Source: Eubacteriales bacterium (GTDB taxonomy: Bacteria; Bacillota; Clostridia; Oscillospirales; Acutalibacteraceae). From it: DNA of 36,416 bases. Location: assembly GCA_029219885.1 (NCBI GenBank), contig JAQXUH010000079.1, forward strand, positions 1 to 36,416, read 5' to 3'. The notes under the pieces were generated by a model. It worked only from the letters and a program-made list of their open reading frames with translations. It was not told where the DNA came from and made no database searches. The position numbers were made by a program, and so were the translations under genes. Shown piece after piece: positions 31,857 through 36,416 of the stretch; position 1 is the first letter of the stretch, and the number at the start of each line of letters is the position of its first letter.

Positions 31857-33944
31857 ATGACTTTAAGATTAAACTTTAACGGAATTGTTCAGGGCATCGG
31901 CTTCAGACCTACTGCTCAAAGACTTGCACTTGAATATAATCTGTGCGGTCAGGTGAAAAATTCCGGCGGAAATGTTGAAATTTTAGTTACAGGTAATTCA
32001 CAGGCGTTGGATATTTTCGTCCAACGTCTTGTTTCTATGTTTGAAATTAAAAGTTATCAAAGTGAATCGGTTGAGGATATGTCCTTTGACGGCTTTAAGA
32101 TTGTCCATTCATCAAGGGATAATGCTCTGCCTTTTATCACTCCTGATATTGCTACCTGCAAGGACTGCGAAAGAGAGCTTAGAAACAGTGGTGACAGAAG
32201 ATACCGCCATCCGTTTATCAGCTGTGTAAACTGTGGTCCGAGATATACGATTATAAATTCGCTCCCTTACGATAGGGAAAATATTACTATGTCACCTTTT
32301 GAAATGTGCGATGATTGCCGTAAGGAATATACAACACCTGAAAACAGACGATGCCACGCACAGACAATAGCCTGCAAGGAATGCGGACCTGAAACAAATA
32401 TTTCTATCGAAAAAGCAGTTGAAATTTTAAAAGACGGCGATATTCTTGCTATTAAGGATATCGGAGGTTACCACCTTGCTTGCAAAGCCGAAAGCATAGA
32501 TAGCGTAAAAAAAATCAGAGCTCTTAAAGGCAGAGAGGAAAAGCCTTTTGCGGTGATGTTTTCTTCTGTTGATGAAATAGAGAAATACTGCTTTGTTAAT
32601 GATAAGGAAAGGGAACTTTTAACCTCTCCTGCAAGACCTATTGTTCTCCTTGACAAGAAGAAAGATTTTGATACTTCCGTCTGCGGTGAAAGTGATTATA
32701 TAGGTGCTTTCCTGCCTTGTAATCCTATGCAAATTATGATTCTTGATTCTGTGTCACCGCTTGTTATGACAAGTGCAAATGTCAGCGGTGAGCCGATTAT
32801 TACTGACGATAGGAAAATTGAAAAATTCGGCGTTGCCATTCTTTCTCACGACAGAGAAATTCTTACGCCTCTTGACGACAGTATTGTTAAGGTGACCGCA
32901 GGCAGAACGCAGTTTATAAGACGTGCCAGGGGATATGTGCCTTTGGCGATTGAAATTGACAAAACCGCAAAAAAAGACACACTCTGCCTTGGCGGAGATT
33001 TAAAATCAGCCTTTGCTTTTCATAGGGATAAATATGTTTTTATGAGTCAGCATTTCGGCGATTTAGAGGATGCCGACGCTTTTGACTGCTACAAAAAGAA
33101 CATCAGCCGTTTTGCAGATTTGCATTCATTCAAGACGGAAAAAATCGTTGCCGACAGCCACCCGAACTACTACTCCTCAAATCTTTATAACAACGATATG
33201 ACAGTTCAGCATCACAAGGCACACGTTGCGTCTGTTATTGCCGAGCATAGGCTGAAGGGTGATGTTTTAGGCTTTGCATTTGACGGCACAGGCTACGGTG
33301 ACGATGGTGCAGTATGGGGCAGCGAGGTTTTTCTCTTTAACAGCGGTGAAAAATCTTTTGAACGCCTTGAGCATTTGCAGTATGTTAAGATGATTGCCTC
33401 TGACGAAATATCAAAAAATGCCGATTTGGCACTTGACTGCTACTTAGGCGGTAACGAGCTTATCGACAAGGCAATTGAAAATAATATAAATACAGTAAAT
33501 TCCTCAAGTATGGGACGGCTTTTTGACGCTGTTTCAGCTTTGCTTGATATAAAGCACTATAATAATTTTGAGGGCGAATGTGCCGTTTCTCTTGAGAGTG
33601 TTGCAAAAAGAGCCAAAAAGTATTATCCTATAAGCGTAAGCCTTAACCCAAAGGAGATTTTGACCGAAATAAAAAATTCTCCTTGCAGTAAAGAGGAGAC
33701 GGCTTTGGGCTTTCATATGATGATTTGCCGTTTGATTTCAGAGCTTTGTGAAAAATACAGAAACATTTACGGCGTAAATCAGATTGCTCTTTCAGGCGGA
33801 ACGTTTAATAATAAAATAATTACAGAAAATACAATAAAGCTTCTTGAGAAAAGTGGCTTTGATGTTTACATAAACGAGCTTGTTCCTTGCGGAGACGGCG
33901 GACTTGCTCTCGGTCAGGCATATATTTCAGCGTTGGAGGGATAG
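31857..33944 (+). CDS. hypF: Carbamoyltransferase HypF for [NiFe] hydrogenase maturation
   Basis: A 695-residue enzyme that makes the cyanide ligand precursor: it activates carbamoyl phosphate with ATP and transfers the carbamoyl group to the C-terminal Cys of HypE. Domains in order: acylphosphatase (about 1-88, GIVQGIGFRPTAQRLA), two zinc-finger-like Cys pairs (CKDCERELR...CVNCGPRY and CDDCRKEYT...CKECGPE, about 97-180), a YrdC-like domain (about 190-365, IKDIGGYHLACKA and LKGREEKPFAVMF) and a Kae1-like domain (about 375-695, HHKAH, FAFDGTGYGDDGAVWG, ALSGGTFNNKI). It is slightly shorter than the usual 740-770 residues but no domain is missing. AAGGA precedes the ATG. Confidence 0.95.
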   Translation: MTLRLNFNGIVQGIGFRPTAQRLALEYNLCGQVKNSGGNVEILVTGNSQALDIFVQRLVSMFEIKSYQSESVEDMSFDGFKIVHSSRDNALPFITPDIATCKDCERELRNSGDRRYRHPFISCVNCGPRYTIINSLPYDRENITMSPFEMCDDCRKEYTTPENRRCHAQTIACKECGPETNISIEKAVEILKDGDILAIKDIGGYHLACKAESIDSVKKIRALKGREEKPFAVMFSSVDEIEKYCFVNDKERELLTSPARPIVLLDKKKDFDTSVCGESDYIGAFLPCNPMQIMILDSVSPLVMTSANVSGEPIITDDRKIEKFGVAILSHDREILTPLDDSIVKVTAGRTQFIRRARGYVPLAIEIDKTAKKDTLCLGGDLKSAFAFHRDKYVFMSQHFGDLEDADAFDCYKKNISRFADLHSFKTEKIVADSHPNYYSSNLYNNDMTVQHHKAHVASVIAEHRLKGDVLGFAFDGTGYGDDGAVWGSEVFLFNSGEKSFERLEHLQYVKMIASDEISKNADLALDCYLGGNELIDKAIENNINTVNSSSMGRLFDAVSALLDIKHYNNFEGECAVSLESVAKRAKKYYPISVSLNPKEILTEIKNSPCSKEETALGFHMMICRLISELCEKYRNIYGVNQIALSGGTFNNKIITENTIKLLEKSGFDVYINELVPCGDGGLALGQAYISALEG

Positions 33945-33946
33945 AT

Positions 33947-34159
33947 ATGTGTGTTGCAGCACCGGGTAAGGTTGTGGAAATAAACGGCGACACAGCAGTT
34001 GTTGAGTACAATTCAAATAAGGTTAATGCCAATAAGGGTATAGTTGATGTTAAGGTAGGCGACTATGTTCTTGTTCACGCAGGTCTTGTTATTCAGGTAA
34101 TTGACGAAAATGAGGCTTTGGCAATGCAGGAGCTTTTCTCCGAGCTTGAGAATTTGTAA
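33947..34159 (+). CDS. hypC: Hydrogenase maturation chaperone HypC
   Basis: A 70-residue small chaperone that, with HypD, carries the Fe(CN)2CO unit to the large subunit. It begins MCVAAPGKVVEI with the essential Cys2 after the initiator Met, and then has the OB-like barrel sequence GDYVLVHAGLVIQVIDENEA. The true start is 33947 behind GGAGGG; the track's 33887 start would bury Cys2 and lies in hypF. The gene is separated by 2 bases from hypF and by 1 base from hypD. Confidence 0.95.
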   Translation: MCVAAPGKVVEINGDTAVVEYNSNKVNANKGIVDVKVGDYVLVHAGLVIQVIDENEALAMQELFSELENL

Positions 34160-34160
34160 T

Positions 34161-35198
34161 ATGGATATAAAAGAGATAGTAAAATTTTTAAGTGAATATG
34201 ACGGCAGGGAATTGAGACTTATGGAGGTCTGCGGTACTCATACGGCGGCCATCAGGGAAAACGGAATACCGTCACTTTTAAGCCATAAAATCAAGCTTAT
34301 CAGCGGTCCCGGATGTCCTGTCTGCGTCACTCCTGCAAGCTATATTGACAGGCTTTGTGACCTTTCTTTGCAGGACAAAACCTGCATTGTTACATTCGGC
34401 GATATGATACGTGTTCCCGGCTCAAAAGAGGCTTTGCAGAACGTGAAGTCAAAAGGCGGTAATGTTAAAATGGTCTATTCGCCATTTGAAATTATTGACC
34501 TTGCAAAAGGGGACAGGGACACAATTTTTATTTTTGCCGCTGTTGGTTTTGAAACTACAACGCCTATTTACGCTGTGCTTTTAGACAAGATAATCAGCGA
34601 GAATATTGAAAATATAAAATTTCTTACCGCACTCAAAACTATGCCGGCGGCTATTGATGTCCTTTGCAGTGACGCAGATAATAAAATCGATGGCTTTATC
34701 GCTCCGGGACACGTCAGCGTTATAACAGGTGCAGACGCTTTTAAGCCTTTGGCGGAAAAATACAGCCTGCCTTTCGTTGTCAGCGGTTTTAAGGGCGAGG
34801 AGCTTTTGGCGTCAATCTACGCTCTTGTTAAATTGCAGGGACAAAGTAAAGTCCTGAACCTTTACAAGTCGGCAGTAGGCGACAGGGAAAACGAAAAGGC
34901 AAAAGCTCTTGTGGATAAATATTTCACTCCGTCCGCTGCCTATTGGCGAGGTATGGGAAGTATTGAAAATTCAGGACTTGAGCTGAAAGAAGAATACAGC
35001 CGATTTGACGCAGGAAGTAAAAATCTTACGGAAGACTTGCCTGCCAACAAAGGCTGTTCCTGTGCAGAGGTTATAACAGGCAGGAAGTCGCCGTTTGATT
35101 GTCCGCTTTTTGCAAAGGTCTGCAATCCTGAAAATCCACAGGGTGCCTGTATGGTGTCAGGCGAGGGTGCTTGTTTCAATTATTTTATAAACAGATGA
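34161..35198 (+). CDS. hypD: Hydrogenase maturation protein HypD
   Basis: A 345-residue iron-sulfur protein that forms the scaffold with HypC for building the Fe(CN)2CO group. Conserved motifs are MEVCGTHTAAIRENGI (Cys24), SGPGCPVCVTP (Cys52, Cys55), FAAVGFETTTP, APGHVSVITG and a C-terminal Cys-rich region (GCSCAEVITGRKSPFDCPLF, then CNPENPQGACMVSGEGACF) that holds the [4Fe-4S] cluster. The start is set at 34161, right after the hypC stop, not the track's 34101 inside hypC. Only a weak GAG-type ribosome binding site is seen, so it is probably coupled to hypC. Confidence 0.95.
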   Translation: MDIKEIVKFLSEYDGRELRLMEVCGTHTAAIRENGIPSLLSHKIKLISGPGCPVCVTPASYIDRLCDLSLQDKTCIVTFGDMIRVPGSKEALQNVKSKGGNVKMVYSPFEIIDLAKGDRDTIFIFAAVGFETTTPIYAVLLDKIISENIENIKFLTALKTMPAAIDVLCSDADNKIDGFIAPGHVSVITGADAFKPLAEKYSLPFVVSGFKGEELLASIYALVKLQGQSKVLNLYKSAVGDRENEKAKALVDKYFTPSAAYWRGMGSIENSGLELKEEYSRFDAGSKNLTEDLPANKGCSCAEVITGRKSPFDCPLFAKVCNPENPQGACMVSGEGACFNYFINR

Positions 35199-35207
35199 GG
35201 ACTTAAT

Positions 35208-36188
35208 ATGAAAATTACATTAGCTCACGGTAGCGGCGGAAAATCTACAAACGATTTAATTAACGCTGTTTTTGCAAAGCATTTTTCAAATCCTATACTC
35301 AATATGATGGAGGATAGTGCTGTGGTTGACGGCAGTCAGAAAATCGCTGTCACTACCGATTCCTTTGTAATTACTCCGCTGATTTTTAAAGGCGGAGATA
35401 TCGGCAGGCTTTCCGTCTGCGGTACTGTCAATGACCTGCTTATGCGAGGTGCGATGCCTAAATATATCACATCTGCATTCATAATCGAAGAGGGTGCCGA
35501 TACGGAAACTCTCGAGCAGATTGTTATCTCAATGGCTGAAACTGCAAAAGAAGCAGGCGTTACGGTTATCTGCGGTGACACAAAGGTTATTGAGGGTAAC
35601 GGCGGAATTTACATTAATACCACAGGCGTTGGCTTTGTAAAATACAGCACAAATATCGTTTCAACAAATATTCTTGAGGGTGACGCTGTAATTGTCAGCG
35701 GTAATTTAGGCGACCACCACGCAACTGTTTTATCTCATCGTATGGGCATTGAAAATAACATTCAGTCCGATAATGCACCTCTCGGTGAAATGGTGAGAAA
35801 TATGCTCAAAGGCGGTATTGAGCTTCATTGTATGAGGGATATTACACGAGGCGGTCTTGGTACTGTTCTTAATGAGCTTGCCGACGCCTCATCTGTTAAT
35901 ATCGAAATCGAAGAAAGCAAAATTCCTGTCAGCGACGAGGTGCGTGCTTTTTCAAAAATTCTCGGTCTTGATATTCTTCATATGGGTAACGAGGGAAAGC
36001 TTGTTGCCTTTGTTCCTGAAAGTCAGGCACAGCAGGCAGTTGATATAATCAAAAGCAGTAAATACGGCGAAAATGCGGCAGTTGTGGGTAAGGTCTGTAA
36101 CGGCAGTGGCGTAACTATGCTTACTCCTTTAGGGGGAAAGAGGAATGTAACTGTCCTTTACGGAGAGGGACTGCCGAGAATTTGCTGA
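35208..36188 (+). CDS. hypE: Hydrogenase maturation protein HypE
   Basis: A 326-residue AIR-synthase-like ATPase that dehydrates the thiocarboxamide made by HypF to thiocyanate, the source of the CN ligands. LAHGSGGKSTNDLI at the start, TTDSFVITPLIF and GGDIGRLSVCGTVNDLLMRGA are family motifs, and it ends with the required PRIC-COOH whose terminal Cys is the carrier. GAGG precedes the ATG by a suitable distance. It is the last gene of the ech-hyp unit and is followed by a terminator. It shares a fold with PurM in this window but is clearly distinct. Confidence 0.96.
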   Translation: MKITLAHGSGGKSTNDLINAVFAKHFSNPILNMMEDSAVVDGSQKIAVTTDSFVITPLIFKGGDIGRLSVCGTVNDLLMRGAMPKYITSAFIIEEGADTETLEQIVISMAETAKEAGVTVICGDTKVIEGNGGIYINTTGVGFVKYSTNIVSTNILEGDAVIVSGNLGDHHATVLSHRMGIENNIQSDNAPLGEMVRNMLKGGIELHCMRDITRGGLGTVLNELADASSVNIEIEESKIPVSDEVRAFSKILGLDILHMGNEGKLVAFVPESQAQQAVDIIKSSKYGENAAVVGKVCNGSGVTMLTPLGGKRNVTVLYGEGLPRIC

Positions 36189-36219
36189 AAATTGCAGAAA
36201 AGTAAATAAAAACAAAAAA

Positions 36220-36259
36220 ACACCGACTTCATTCAGCTTAACTGATTTGAAGTCGGTGT
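36220..36259. terminator. Bidirectional terminator between hypE and rpmA
   Basis: ACACCGACTTCA (36220-36231) and TGAAGTCGGTGT (36248-36259) form a perfect 12-bp stem. On the minus strand the stem is followed by seven T residues, so it is strongest for rpmA. On the plus strand only GTTATTTATT follows. Confidence 0.85.
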
Positions 36260-36277
36260 GTTATTTATTAGCAAAAA

Positions 36278-36416
36278 TTACTGCTCAACAGGATAAACAG
36301 AAACCTTTTTTCTGTCCTTACCCATCTTCTCAAACTTAACAGTGCCGTCGATAAGAGCGAAAAGAGTATCGTCCTTGCCGATTCCAACATTGTTGCCCGG
36401 ATGAATATGAGTTCCT
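36278..36416 (-). CDS. rpmA: Ribosomal protein L27, C-terminal part
   Basis: Reading the minus strand from the right edge gives [20 protein letters not shown], then [20 protein letters not shown] and YPVEQ, then TAA (36280-36278). This matches the C-terminal half of bacterial L27, which lies near the peptidyl-transferase centre of the 50S subunit. The first half of the protein, including the start, is outside the window. It is too short and open-ended to appear in the ORF track. In bacteria rpmA usually follows rplU. Confidence 0.93.
   Translation of the reverse strand, partial: GTHIHPGNNVGIGKDDTLFALIDGTVKFEKMGKDRKKVSVYPVEQ

Noticed and set aside
34101-34160. N-terminal extension of hypD in the ORF track
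   Set aside because: It overlaps hypC in another frame; MDIKEI at 34161 is the usual HypD start.

Overview
The window looks like chromosome of an anaerobic Gram-positive gut or rumen bacterium of the class Clostridia, most likely Oscillospiraceae/Ruminococcaceae. The reasons are a secreted protein ending in a type I dockerin (the plug module of cellulosomes and amylosomes), a glycyl-radical activase, a six-subunit Ech-type group 4 [NiFe] hydrogenase, low-to-moderate GC, strong AGGAGG-like ribosome binding sites and textbook sigma-A promoters. The species cannot be named from the sequence alone. Nearly all genes are on the plus strand. The exceptions are one polysaccharide deacetylase and the cut-off rpmA at the right edge.

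Layout. 1-3000: tail of a Y1/RAYT-like transposase whose stop overlaps the start of pflA, then a secreted leucine-rich-repeat/dockerin protein. 3000-7230: purine operon purE-purM-purN-IMP cyclohydrolase (archaeal PurO type)-purD. 7380-10680: a MacA-like adaptor with an unusual extracellular insert and a MacB-like permease, with no ATPase beside them. 10800-16105: housekeeping genes rimM-trmD, ptsH (HPr), uvrC, rsmD-coaD and a coiled-coil protein. 16320-21240: ilvD, then a little-known surface locus holding a sortase-fold protein without its catalytic residues, a 1+3 transmembrane protein and a TagH/Wzt-type ABC ATPase, followed after a terminator by a metallophosphoesterase. 21270-24910: two consecutive ABC exporter half-transporters that probably form a heterodimer. 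24950-26300 (minus): membrane-anchored FN3-FN3-NodB deacetylase. 26550-36190: echABCDEF followed without a break by hypF-hypC-hypD-hypE. 36278-36416 (minus): the end of ribosomal protein L27.

How the genes work together. The ech-hyp block is a self-contained hydrogen-metabolism unit: a ferredoxin-linked, ion-translocating hydrogenase plus the proteins that build and deliver the Fe(CN)2CO part of its active site. HypA/HypB (nickel insertion) and a maturation protease are absent here, and the large subunit ends directly after its C-terminal metal motif, so no protease should be needed. Together with pflA this points to fermentative redox disposal as H2. The pur block covers several steps of IMP synthesis; purF, purL, purC, purB and the AICAR formyltransferase must lie elsewhere.

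Most promising unusual points: the catalytically stripped sortase-like protein next to an orphan TagH-type ATPase and an FtsX-topology membrane protein; an EchF with four instead of two [4Fe-4S] motifs created by internal duplication; and a MacA-like adaptor with a Thr-rich linker and an InlB-B-repeat-like domain inserted in its hairpin. All calls come from reading the sequence; no database search was run. No gap between genes exceeds 300 bases. No tRNA, rRNA, CRISPR array or recognisable riboswitch was seen.
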